Below are positions 47,514 through 58,339 of a stretch of DNA of 64,000 bases, one piece after another. The stretch comes from Chamaecrista fasciculata (lineage: Eukaryota > Streptophyta > Magnoliopsida > Fabales > Fabaceae), in NCBI GenBank assembly GCA_003254925.1, contig QANZ01019886.1, positions 1 to 64,000 on the forward strand, written 5' to 3'. The position numbers were made by a program, and so were the translations under genes. The notes beneath the pieces are model-generated. The model made no database searches. It had not been told where the DNA came from and saw only the letters and a list, made by a program, of their open reading frames with translations. Numbering within the stretch: the first letter of the stretch is position 1; every line of letters begins with the position of its first letter.

Positions 47514-48244
47514 CATGGTTGTCAAACTCGAGTTTTAATTCGTAAACTCGCCAAGTTTATCCCCTAATTTCGAGCAAACTCGTCACAAACTCAAAAATGA
47601 CCCAAACTCGGGTAAACTCACAGCAAAATCGTGAACTCGTGTGAACTCGTGAGTTTACCTTAAACTCGGTGAGTTCACATTAAGTGTTATATTTTTTGTC
47701 AAAATTCAAATTTTGTCCCATATTTTTTGCTCAGTTCCCAATTTGGTCCCATATCTTTGGGTCAATCATATAGTTAGTCTTCTATCTTTAGGTCAGGTGC
47801 ATAAATGGTCCTATATCTTTATAAAAGAATCAACTAACGATTGATCTTTTTGCAAATATATTGGACTGATTCTGCCACTTGACCGAAAAGATATAGGACC
47901 AAAAATGATATAGGACCAAATTGGGACCGTTTGTAAAGATATGGGACCAAACGTGCAACAAAATAGATACATGACCAAATTGGGAACTGAGCAAAAAATA
48001 TGGGACCAAAGTTACACTTGGATAAGATAATGAGTTTATGACTATTTGAATTTTGAATAATAGTGTTATATTATGTCATATTTGTGTTTACTTTAATTTA
48101 ATTTTACACTTAAAGTAAATGATTTATAGGTGTAAATTTTATTCTACATACTTAGGTAAACTCGGCGAGTTTACGATTTGAGTTTGCGATCCGAGTTTAC
48201 CCCCCTCTACGAGTTTACTTAAACTCTCGAGTTTGACAACCTTA
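47514..48244. mobile_element. Palindromic hAT-like MITE, GGTTGTCAAACTCGAG ends
   Basis: GGTTGTCAAACTCGAG at 47518 and its inverted complement ending near 48242 bound arms rich in GTAAACTCG/CGAGTTTAC. The flanks ATGTCATG and GTGCCATG look like an 8-bp duplication with two C-to-T/G-to-A changes. It splits the RNase H part of the copia pseudogene. It carries a second MITE inside. Confidence 0.7.
47680..48020. mobile_element. Palindromic MITE, 'TTTTGCTCAGTTTCAATTTGGTCC' family, copy 3 (nested)
   Basis: AAGTGTTATATTTTTTGTCAAA and, inverted, CCAAGTGTAACTTTGGTCCCA bound arms with TTTTTTGCTCAGTTCCCAATT. Same family as 14906-15316 and 28956-29356, here inserted in another MITE. The ends are approximate. 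Confidence 0.65.
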
Positions 48245-48890
48245 GTGCCATGGCTATGACAACACGAGTTGAAATGGTTGAATGCTACTCTGGCTGACCT
48301 TGGTATATCGCATTCAAAGGCCATCTCTCTCTCCAGTGTGATAGCCAAGTTTGTTGATAAAGGCTCATGATGAATGGAAAATTGGGAATGAGAAGGATTG
48401 GAACCCACGTGTTGTACCACAGGTTCTGACCTTTCACTTCCTCACCCATCTTCAATTTTAGATCTGATATTGATCACACCCGTCGTTAGGTGGCCAAAAA
48501 TATCGAAATTAATGCACTATAGTGGTGCAATCTGAGTCGATCTCTCGAGGAACTTTTGTGCAAAGTTTAAAAGCAAACGATACCAAATTATCACTAATCG
48601 GGTGAAGACAAGGGAAAGTTGTTCTTTAAATGTTTTTATATGACCTAAAACAATAATTAAATAAAGCAATAATATTTTTGGGTTTTTGACTAAAAGGACT
48701 AAAATGAAATTAATAATAATAAATGAGTTAAACAACCACAGAGAGAAAGGCAATAATAATAAATTAACGGATTAACCAAATTGAGAGAGTACCCGACAGA
48801 GCAATTGGATTAAGCAATCATCACTACTATAGATAAATGGAGCATCTCACACAAATTATCCTAAGGTAGTCACTAATAACCAAGGTTATT

Positions 48891-49886
48891 AAAACCGGAC
48901 CGGCCATCGAACCGGATGAAGTAGGGGTTCAAGGTTCAATGGTCCAACCGGGGTCGGACCGTTAATAATTAAATAAATTAAAAATAATATATTTAATTTA
49001 AAATAATAAAAATATACTAATAACTATTAAAAATACATAATAATTAAACTTGCTTGAGTAAGAAAGTGAGAACTAAAAAGATACAAGATTAAATATTAGA
49101 GTGAAAACTACTAAATAACTTATTATTTTAGAGTCTAAACTTAATATGAAAAGAAATATATTAGGATAAAAATCAAATTTATTTAAATGTACTTATTTTA
49201 AACACTAATTAAATATATCTTGAAAAGAGAAAAATTTGGTAAGTTGTAACTAAATAAATACTCATACAAAAAGTCAGAAAACAAATCAATGCTCAATTAC
49301 TAATTGCATCATTCAATGCACCAATATTGCAACAAATCACAAACCCTAATACACCACCTCCTTATTCACTTACACAGCGCCTCTCTAGTCTCCCATCTGC
49401 GTGCTTCTTCTTCTTCCTCTTCCTCTTCTTCCTTCATATTGTAGCACAAAAAAATCTCTTACACGGCGCCTCTCTAGTCTCCCATATCTCATCACTCACG
49501 CTTTCTCTCCTCTCTCTGTTTTCTGTGTTTGAATAAGTTTTCCTTTTCTTTTCCTCTCTCTCTCTCTCTCTCTCGCCGGAAACTTCACCGGCGACGATGG
49601 CCGGTACCACCAACCTCACCACCATCTGACACCTCGCCGACGAGATCCTCACCAACGTCTTCTCCATCATCCCCTTCTCTCTCTCTCTCGACCTCTCTCT
49701 CATCTGAACCGGCTGAACCCCTTGAACCGCCGGTTCTTACCGGTTTTGGCGGTTCAAGCCCGGTTCGCCCGGTTCTTCGCCGGTTCTCTGCACAGCCGGT
49801 TTGTCCTTCAACTCGGACCGGACTGGGGACCGAGTCGCGGTCCAACCGGTCGGACCGGCCGGTCCGGTCCGGTTTTGATAAGCTTG
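48891..49886. mobile_element. hAT element carrying a captured gene fragment
   Basis: The ends CAAGGTTATTAAAACCGG and, inverted, CAAGCTTATCAAAACCGG bound 996 bp. A perfect 8-bp duplication CTAATAAC (48883-48890 and 49887-49894) identifies a hAT insertion. Both subterminal regions carry CCGGACCGG/GAACCGG blocks like those in 15342-15944. The right half (about 49320-49720) is gene-like, with a CT-rich leader and an ATG followed by an F-box start. No transposase is present. Confidence 0.83.
49597..49700 (+). pseudogene. Captured 5' end of an F-box gene
   Basis: After a CT-rich leader (49500-49575) the frame opens with ATG at 49597 (MAGTTNLTTI), hits one stop, and continues HLADEILTNVFSIIPF. This matches the first helix of the F-box (LPDEILTNIFSxLP type), which in complete proteins binds SKP1 in SCF ubiquitin ligases. 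The rest of the F-box is replaced by CT repeats and CCGG-rich element sequence. It is a fragment only; the match is about 16 residues. Confidence 0.55.
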
Positions 49887-50880
49887 CTAATAACTCAATG
49901 ACTTAGATTAACAATGTTATCATGAAAATACCTCAAACAAGATAGTTCATAACAAGAATTGAAAACCTTCATTAAATTGATGATAAAGAAGATCAAGAAA
50001 CAAAATCTTTATAACAAATACCATTGTCAAAGCTATATATCTATAATGATAACCAAACTAGTATAGACTCTAGGGTTACAATTAAGATATAATTAAAGAA
50101 GTAAAACCAAATTCTTAATCAAGAATCAGAATTCACAAATAGCTCCCAGGTCCAACTAGAAATCAAGAACAAGAAAGTAAACCCTAATTCTAGTGTGAGA
50201 AAAACTCCCTAAGTGTGAAACTCTAGTTCATGCATTGCTCCAATGCTCCTCCGGGTATGAGTGTTTAGCCGCTCATGGTGGACAGATGAACAACTTCAGA
50301 ATTGACTGCCATGATTCCACAAAAGGTTCGCAAGAAGATGAGAATGGCTAATCATCGAGATAAAGAATGTGTAAACTCTCTCCAAGCAAGCGTCACACTC
50401 CAACTGACCTAAAGAACCATGATATATGAAAATTTCGGCTCAAACCAAGTAAATCTAGGTCAGAATCATCAAAATCGGGCTTGGGCCCATATAATTAAAG
50501 TAGCCGCAAATCCCGCCGTGGGACCTGCCGGCGGCGGTTTGGAGAGAAACTTCAATTCGTATCGGTTTGGTCCCTGGCTCGTCTTTAAACATCTCTGAGC
50601 CTTCCTCGAAGTATTTCAGAACTTTGGACTTCATTAAAACCTACCAAGAACATCGAGAAACTAAGTGAATTCTCAAGATAAAGAGGATCAATCAAATAAT
50701 AAAGATTAAACCCGAGAAAATCGCACAATTGATCACAAAATAGTCCAAACAATCATCAAACCTCAAGACATCATATTTTATCATAAAAGGACATAAAGGC
50801 ATGCAATTGAATCCCAAATGAATATAAAATGCCCTAAAATGTCACTAAAATATATGATGAAATATGGTCAGATCAGATAT

Positions 50881-51290
50881 GTTTCCGAATCAATCCAATC
50901 ATGCCCACATGTAATCTTGTAACACATCATCATTGCTTCAATTATGAAACCCACGTTTCAAGTTTTGTTGATAAAGGCTCATAATGAATGGAAAATTGGA
51001 ATTGAGAAGGATTGGAATCCACGTGTTGTACTACAGGTTCTGACCTTTCACTTCCTCACCCATCTCCAATTTCATATCTGATATGTTTCTGAATCAATCC
51101 AATCATGTCCACATGTAATCTTGTAACACATCATCGTTGCTTCAATGATGAAACCCACGTTTCAAGTTTGTTGATAAAAGCTCATGATGAATGGAAAATT
51201 GGAAATGAGAAGAATTGTAGTTTGCAATTGTTTAATTCATTCTGCTTACATGATGGAGATGATATTTGCATTGTCTTTACTATTTGATGC
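50881..51290. repeat. 204-bp tandem duplication in copia flank
   Basis: GAATCAATCCAATCATG...GAAACCCACGTTTCAAG...ATGAATGGAAAATTGG occurs at 50881 and again at 51085, offset 204 bp. The last part of a further unit lies left of the solo LTR at 48346-48470. At least three partial units therefore existed before the LTR inserted. Confidence 0.78.
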
Positions 51291-51948
51291 AAGATCCAAT
51301 TTTTAAGAAATTAGAAGAGAGAGAGAGAGAGAGATGAGAGATGTGTGATTGTGATGTGTACTTACAAGTTGGGCAAAATAACATTTTATCCCAAGATAAA
51401 AATGAGTATTTACAAGTTGACCCAATATTCAGTGAAATGACAATTTTGTCCTTGTGATGTGTGATTGAATGTATTAGAGTATAGGTAATTATAGGTATAT
51501 ATATAGGGACATAATTGTAATTGAGTGTGTTTGATTATAAAAAAAGGGTAAATTACAAATTAAGTACTTATGGTTAGGCTGAATCTCACATCACTTCCTT
51601 GTGGTTTGAAAAATTGCACTTTAGGTACCTGAGATGTGCGCCGTTTAGCAATTAGGGTACCTGTGTTTTTGTTTCGTTAATTTGAAGGGAAAATGTTGAC
51701 GTGGCGCAATCTTAGCCATCGATTTCCAATGTATCTTAATCGTCAATTTCTGTTGCATCTTAATCGTTGGTTTCTCTTGCATCTTAGTCGTTAGTTTCCA
51801 CTCCAAGGTTAAAATCCCATTTTTGGCTCTCAAACTATGGGGTAAGTTTCATTTTGGTCATAAAAGCTATTTTTTGTTTCATTTTTGTCCTTAAACTTTC
51901 ACATTTTTTCCGTTCTGATCTCTAAAATGTGATTTTATAGGAATTTTC

Positions 51949-54446
51949 TGTTGGGAATCCTAGGCGCCTCAAGCAGCGGAAGCAAAAACAAAAATAAAAA
52001 AAAAAACGCCTAGGTCCTAGAATTCCCGAACGGATCCGCTAGTAGAATTTAAAACTTTTGGTTAGTGTTATACCTCACGTGTTTCAATCTGATGGTTGAA
52101 CAAGGCGAGTTCCAAGGAGCCTACTCCCAGCGTTCTCCCTCTGCCAGTAATCCACACGAACAGTTTCTTTGAACACCGAGGTGCTAGCCTTCAATTCTTT
52201 TCTCCAAAAGAATTAGGGACCAATCTACAGACCTCTGACTTCAAGAACTCTTCTTGAAACAGCAATTGAGGTGGCGCTTAGAAGAATCCCCCCACAAGAA
52301 CTCCTTCTTGCCTATTCTTCTCTCACAAACCCTAATTATAGAGCTTAGTCGAAATTCCCTAACTCTTAAAGAAAGTCGACTTTCTCTTCTTGGGTGCAAA
52401 GGAATATTTTCTCTCTCTAACTCTTAGGAGGAAATCGAATTAGGGTTGCATAAAATTGCTTGTCATGCATTATGGTGCAAGTCGACTTGCCCATATATAT
52501 ATAGTCAAAATTTAGTGATTTAATTATTCCTAAAACAAAGATATTCTGATAATATAATTATTTTAAGACTTGAATTTATAATTATAATATTACCTTAATA
52601 TTATAATTTAAATTCAAATTGCAATCTTGGAGAATCAAATGAGAGATCAAATCTCTCATTGGGACCAACCATTCAAGCGCCATCTCCCTCCCCTTTTCCC
52701 TTGGAATTTTATAAATCAAAAACTTTCCTTATTTTTGATTTACCAAAGATTCTGGGATGAGATCCTCACCAAATATTTTGAATTCAAATCTTTTGAAATC
52801 TCCATCAAATCTTTTGAATTCAAACTTATTATTTGAATTAATAAAACTATTTTATTTATCCAAATAATCCTCATAGAGGCGCCAGCTTCATTATTTATTT
52901 AGGAATTTTATAATTCAATAATTTTCTAACTCTTAGGAACATTATCTGAATTATTTTCCTAATATTTAAATTGTAAATAATTAAGGGTAAATTACACTTT
53001 GGTACCCTGTAGTTTGACCCTATTTCACTTTGGTACCCTGTGGTTTGAAACTTGACACTTTGGTACCCTGTGGTATTCTCCATTAACACTTTGGTACCCT
53101 TTGGAGTTATTTTGTAATTTTAACCATGATAAATTTTACAAAAATTACATATTGACCCCAAAAAGTTTTTAAAAAATTACAAATAGGTCCCTAGATACAT
53201 ATTATCTAGGGACTAAAATGAAAACTATAAAAAAATTTAGGGGTCAATATGTAATTTTTGCAAAATTTATTATGGTTAAAATTACAAAATAGCTCCAAAG
53301 GGTACCAAAGTATTAAAGGAGAATACCACAGGGTACCAAAGTGTCAAGTTTCAAACCACAGGGTACCAAAGTGAAATAGGGTCAAACCACAGGGTACCAA
53401 AGTGTAATTTACCCAATAATTAATCTCCATTAATTAATAAACAATTATTTATATTTAAATTTGTCCCACAAATCTAAATATGTCATCTGTAGATCAATTA
53501 AGACAAGACATAATGTCCCAGACATTTCCTCTGTGTCTTAAATCGTGTCACTCGCGTGACCCACGAATTAACCCTAATTCGTGTCCCTTTCAAATGGTGT
53601 TTTGTTCTTGCTCGTGTGTGACCCAGCAGGCCCCACGTGAAGTTGGCAGCATGTCATCCTCATGACCTACAAGTCGTGAGCAGACTCTAGCAAGCCATCA
53701 CAACTACCTAAAACACGTGAGTAATCGTTTTTACTAAAACGACTTAACCTCAGTACCTCCATGTCAGAGATCCGATTGTCCTACGATATCTTGGTCATGG
53801 ACTAGGCACAGGAAAGTCATCCATAATCCAAACCAGAACTTTCTCGATTCCCTGAGTAAGTCCCAATTCTTGAGTGGCCACTCTTTTTCCTGGACAGACT
53901 CATCGAGGGCGACAGTTAGATATCTCTCATCTGATGAGGGACAAAATCCCATTTTAGCCAATCCACATTCCACAGCAATGCAATCAACCAGGCCCGTACT
54001 TAGCCCTTATGACTACCCTGTTACGGGCAGCGTTAGACTAAGCCAAAGCCTGACAACTGCAACGCCGGAATAATGATGACCTCAGGTCTAAGGCATTGCT
54101 ACAGGCGTACTAGGAGAGGCAAGCTGATGACTAAACCAATGCAGGACTCTCCGGGTCAGTCCAACAACTCGTAACCACCTTACGTAATTGCACCATGACT
54201 CTCGTCCCAGCATCTAGTGCATGCATCTCATGCACCGAGGTCATGCTGGTCTTAGTTCATTTTTGTTCCCACAAAAATAATCGACCAGGGACAAATTTAG
54301 ATTAATTATCTCATAATTAATCATGGATGTTATCATAGTAAACATGCTAATAACATGATAACACATTAATTTATCTTCCATAAATTAATAATATGTTCAC
54401 AACATATTTACATAAAACGATTGGCCCTAGGGCACAATCTCCAACA
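51949..54446 (-). mobile_element. Solo LTR, family 'TGTTGGAGATTG...GATTCCCAACA', copy 2
   Basis: Same terminal and internal wording as 45507-47124. A perfect 5-bp duplication TTTTC flanks it (51944-51948 and 54447-54451). The full 2498 bp includes a nested 430-bp MITE (52985-53414). Because it has no gap, it shows what is missing from copy 1. Confidence 0.9.
52985..53414. mobile_element. Near-perfect palindromic MITE built from a repeated CTTTGGTACCCTGTGG unit
   Basis: The 430-bp element starts GGGTAAATTACACTTTGG and ends with the inverted complement. A perfect 9-bp duplication AATAATTAA flanks it (52976-52984 and 53415-53423). Each arm contains four spaced CTTTGGTACCCT units; the arms pair over most of about 200 bp, so the element could form a long hairpin transcript. 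Mutator-like by duplication length. Confidence 0.9.
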
Positions 54447-55193
54447 TTTTCACCATTATTTTTAGTCATAAATTAGAGATAAAAATTAACCACAAATTTA
54501 TCTCCAATTTGTAATTAAGAATGAAAATTTCTCTTTCCCTCTTTTTTAACTCACTTATTATTACATATTTGAGTAGGGGTGAACAAAAACATAAAAAATA
54601 TAAAAAATAAATAAATGGGTAAAATAAAAAATATGTTTTTTTTTTAAAAATGAAGTAACTAAGTTTGGCTCGGCCAGGCCCGATGGCCCGCCCTTAGTTT
54701 AACCGGGTCGGATCTCAAGTCCAGCCCGTGATTACTCCAATATTTGAGAGAGAAATGATTCATTTAATTATTTAGGTTCGAAATAGCAGCGTAAACCATA
54801 TGAAATAACATTTTTGGATGAAAAACGAAACAAATATGAATGTTTGAGGACCAAAATGAAATAAAAAATAGTTTTAGGACCAAAGTGAAACTTAGCCCAT
54901 AGTTCGTGGACCAAAATTTGATTTTTCACTGACTCACGTGAGCGCCATGTCATCATTTTTTGTTAAAATTGACGGAATAAAACCACAGGTATCCTAATTG
55001 TTAAACGGCGCACATATCAGGTACCTAAAGTACAATTTTTCAAACCACACGGCAATGATGTGAGATTCGGCCTAACCACAGGTACTTAATTTGTAATTTA
55101 CCCTAAAAAAAAATCATGATTATGATTTGATCAGAAAAAAAGTGCAAATGAACATATTAAGATTATAATCAAAGCGCAATCGAACTGAGACTG

Positions 55194-56455
55194 AATCATC
55201 ACAAAGAATGTGTTATTTTTGGGGTTGCGTTATTGTTTGATGAGACATCTGCATTATTTATATAGTTATTTGAGACATTCTTGAAGGAACATAGTGAAAA
55301 GAGGCCCCAGACCATCTTTACTTATCAAGACCAAGCAATGGCTAAAGCAATCCATGAGGTTTTACCTGATACATATATGGACTTTGCACATGGCATCTAT
55401 CCCAAAATCGTAGCAAGCACTTAGGCTATTTGATGAAGGGTGAATCTAACATTATATGAGACTTCAATGTTTGCATGTATAAATGTGAAGATGAGACAAA
55501 GTTTGAAGTAACTTGGAATCAGGCAATGGATTAAAGGGGAAATGGGCATTTTGTTTTATGAAGAGAGCATTGACATTTGACATGCGGACCGCACAATTGA
55601 GCGAGAGTTTAAATTCAAAAGTCAAATACTATGTGAATCTGGATCTTGACATTATCCAATTTTTCAAACAGTTTGAGCGAATAGTGGAGGATAAAAGATA
55701 TAATGAATTGACACAAGAATTTGAAGGAAGAAATCAAATACCAAGAATAAAATGTTTAAGCTCGCGTATGTTGCAACCAGTTTAAGAAAATGTACACTAG
55801 TAACATTTTAGATATATTCCAAGAATAATTTGACTTGTTCTTTGCTTGTTCTGTAAAGCAAAGAAAGGAAATTGGTTCTATGTTTGAGTAATCATTACTA
55901 TGGATGGCTCCCCAAGCGAATGGGAAATTTGGTTTCATCCTCAAGCATCCTCTATTAATTGAATGTGTAGGAAGTTTGAACGAGTTGATATATTGTGTTG
56001 CCATGCTTTGACTGTGTTTATTGTTAATAATGTGAAGATGATTCCAGATTAATACATAGTGAAAAGATGGATAAGAATTGATAGAGATGGGACTATACAT
56101 GATTTTGGAGGGAAGGAAATTAAGGAAGACAACAATTTGGATCGTACGTCTCAATATAGAAGTCTTTGGCACACTTTTGTTAAGATAGTTGCTGAAGTTT
56201 CAAGACTTAGATTTAGAGATGGGAGTGGAAAGCGAGAGAGATGCTCCTATAGCTCCTACTAGCATTGACATGCCACAACCAACTGACATTAAGAAGGGAC
56301 TTGGGTCTAGAAGAAGGATCCGTCCCAAGAGTTCACTTGAACCTCGAAATAAGCAAAGGAAGGCTTCAAAACCCATGTCACAACCAGTTCCACAGTATGT
56401 CCCATATTCCCAAAGCCAACAGAGTCAACAAACCATAGGAAGTACCTCAAATTAG
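55194..56455 (+). pseudogene. FAR1-related (FRS) / MULE transposase-derived pseudogene
   Basis: Starting NHHKECVIFGVALLFDET, then LFETFLKEH...RPQTIFTYQDQAMAKAI (55266-55355), this is the MULE transposase core kept in FAR1/FHY3-related proteins. Later come LSESLNSKVKYYVNLDLDI (55588 on) and a SWIM zinc-finger remnant CMCRKFERVDILCCHAL (about 55962-56015). Stops and frameshifts break the frame at several points (for example after DETSALFI and near 55425). Live family members are light-signalling transcription factors; this copy is dead. The FAR1 N-terminal zinc finger is absent. Confidence 0.85.
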
Positions 56456-57751
56456 TAGTTTATGAGAAAGTTTAGGAATTATTATTAATGAGGAAATACT
56501 TCTTTTTAGCACATTCGCACTTCAAGTCAAGTCCACAATGAGAATTTTGTACGGAACAACCAACAATTTAGTTATACAGCATTCCTGATGGTAAGATTTT
56601 TAATTTCCATCTATTTAGTAGTTTGTATGATATTTTACATGTTACTTAAGATTATTTATTTATTTATTTATTCAGGATCTCAATCAAAGATTGAACTTTT
56701 ATGATCCCCTTCAAGGAATGGGCTTCATTAGAGAATCAAATAGTATAGGTCACAAGCTACGATGGATATTTTTGCTATTTCATTTACTTGGAGATTTTTT
56801 TGTATGATTGCTTTTGCTTTTAAAAAGTAAAGGAGACAAGTGGGAAAGAATAGACAACCTGATGAACAAAACATCTTTATTTTATGGCTAAATTGCACAA
56901 ACACTTCCTGAGTTTTAGGTTGAGTACACATAACACCCTTGAGTTTTAAATTTGTGCAAATAGGACCCTTGAGGTTTTAATTACGTGTTATTAGCACCCT
57001 TATGCTAACTTGTCGTTAGATTTTACCGTTAAATGCCACATAATCGTGGGTATTATAGTAATTATGTTGAAATCTTAAAAAACTTACCCAAATCACTATA
57101 CACTAATCATACAACCCGGCCCACCCACCCAACTCATACCCCTAATTCCAATATGCTAAAGCCAAGAAGCACAATCGTGAAGAAGATGTAGTGGAGACGC
57201 CGGAAAGAGAGAAAAGTTGAGAGAAGATCATTTGCTCTGCTAACCTATCGAGAGTGAACCACCATAGCCACGTCGAGATAGAAGTCGAAAATCGCCTCGT
57301 GAAGCTAATAATCTTGTTACATTGTTATCTCCACCTTTCTATATTTTTCCTTTTCAAATAAGAATAATAAAAAAGCTATGTTGTGCCTCGTGAAGCTTGA
57401 TGATAAGAATTAGGGGCCAAGTTTGTTTGTTTGTTTACATCTATCTATTCTATATGTAGCTGATTACTTTCCAAGTAATATCATGCTTTTAATTCCTACT
57501 ATACATAAATATCTTATGTTTTTCTGCCCAGTTGCACTCCACCTATACCCTCTTTAACAATCGAATAAGTCCATATATTTTTTAGACATTTTTCCATCTT
57601 GGAAAAAATTAAGTAAGTGATAGTAAATGTAATATCATTTTATATGAACATTATCCTTCAAATGGCAGATGAAGTGAATTAGCTCTTGGCCCCAATCGCG
57701 TATATATATATATATATTAATCCAAAAATAAATTACAATTGGAGACTGAAT
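56456..57751. other. Intergenic sequence with one MITE end
   Basis: 56884-57060 starts GGCTAAATTGCACAAACAC and carries CCCTTGAGTTTTA phrases typical of one arm of a palindromic MITE; the partner arm is missing. 57100-57700 shows no feature I recognise apart from a (TA)n run near 57702. Confidence 0.4.
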
Positions 57752-57814
57752 AATTGATCCCAAGAAAGTCATTAACGCAATTTATCAAACATTCCAAATT
57801 GATGCAAACAGTAA

Positions 57815-58339
57815 ACTAGCTCCTCCATTAATTGAATTGATGAAGATGCTTTTTGATGTGGAAACTTACAGGTATTAAACAAATGGCATCTCCTGTTTTT
57901 TCTATTGGTGAAGCAACATTGAATTTCGAGTTTCACAGGGCTGCCATGATGGAAATTGAAATTAATGTCTGAAATGGTGCTTGGAAAACTGAGCAAAAGT
58001 AATATTCAAAAGGGTATGTGCATGGTTTTCTATATTCGTTTTATTTGGTAATTTGATTATTTGCCTAATTTACATTCGCTATGGCAACAAGAAGCAATCC
58101 AGCGGTGTGTATTATGTATATACTGGCTGATAATTATGATTTTTTTTCTATTTTTTGTTTTATTTTGTCCCTTTTTAAGGTTTGAAGCTTTAACTGTGAT
58201 ACAGAACTTGTTAAAAACTCATAATCTTGATCCTTCCGTCAGAGAAAGCTTACTTATTAATTCCAGCAATCGATTTTTCACTGTGATCCCTTCTATCCAT
58301 CCACATATTATTAGAGATGAGAAAGATTTTAAGTCAAAG
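57815..58339 (+). pseudogene. Poly(ADP-ribose) polymerase regulatory-domain fragment
   Basis: Three exon-like blocks with GT-AG borders: up to 57871 (KLAPPLIELMKMLFDVETYR), 57939-58013 (AAMMEIEIN, then GKLSKSNIQK) and 58180-58339 ([19 protein letters not shown]... [14 protein letters not shown]). These match the alpha-helical PARP regulatory domain that precedes the catalytic domain in plant PARPs. Bases are missing near 57966, shifting the frame before SEMVLGKLSK. The catalytic (ADP-ribosyl transferase) exons, WGR domain and DNA-binding part are absent, so there is no enzyme here. Confidence 0.78.

Larger units (their letters stand above)
44342..48470 (+). pseudogene. Ty1-copia polyprotein, reverse transcriptase and RNase H (copy B), broken and interrupted
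   Basis: Linker and start of the reverse transcriptase at 44342-44940; palm segments VNQMDVHNAFLHGDLDEEVYM (start 45006) and YVDDLIV (45269-45289) are clear. There are frameshifts near 45125 and 45295. A solo LTR (45507-47124) sits in the gene with duplication GAATC, and the coding frame resumes after it (SYRRLVERLIYL..., GTPSQGIHFDR, CDADWERYPLTHHSLTGW) to 47513. A MITE (47514-48244) splits the RNase H end, and AMAMTTR follows at 48251. At least three later insertions date this copy as old. Confidence 0.85.
48471..50875 (-). mobile_element. Solo LTR of a second LTR retrotransposon family
   Basis: The unit starts TGATCACACCCGTCG and ends GGTCAGATCA, with terminal inverted TGATC/GATCA. A perfect 5-bp duplication GATAT flanks it (48466-48470 and 50876-50880). 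After removing the nested hAT element (48891-49886) it is about 1.4 kb. Minus orientation and a Ty3/gypsy origin are guesses from general wording. It lies in the 3' part of the copia copy. Confidence 0.8.
51546..55103. mobile_element. Outer Mutator-like palindromic element of a three-level nest
   Basis: GGGTAAATTACAAATTAAGT at 51546 and its inverted complement ending at 55103 bound long arms with GTTAGGCTGAATCTCACATC and GTGCGCCGTTTA motifs. Removing the inner solo LTR leaves about 1.05 kb. The flanks are runs of TAAAAAAA on both sides, compatible with a 9-bp duplication but too simple to prove it. Inner arms repeat the TTTTGGTCCTCAAACTATG-type motif of 30746-31274. Confidence 0.72.

Noticed and set aside
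49434..49906. Ser/Pro/Arg-rich frames of 86-125 aa on both strands
   Set aside because: Made by CT repeats and CCGG-rich hAT subterminal sequence; only the 16-residue F-box motif is informative.
57445..57465. Possible Helitron 5' end (TCTATTCTATATG)
   Set aside because: Resembles the TCTATACTATATTATATG start at 41332 only weakly, and the intervening match is not diagnostic.
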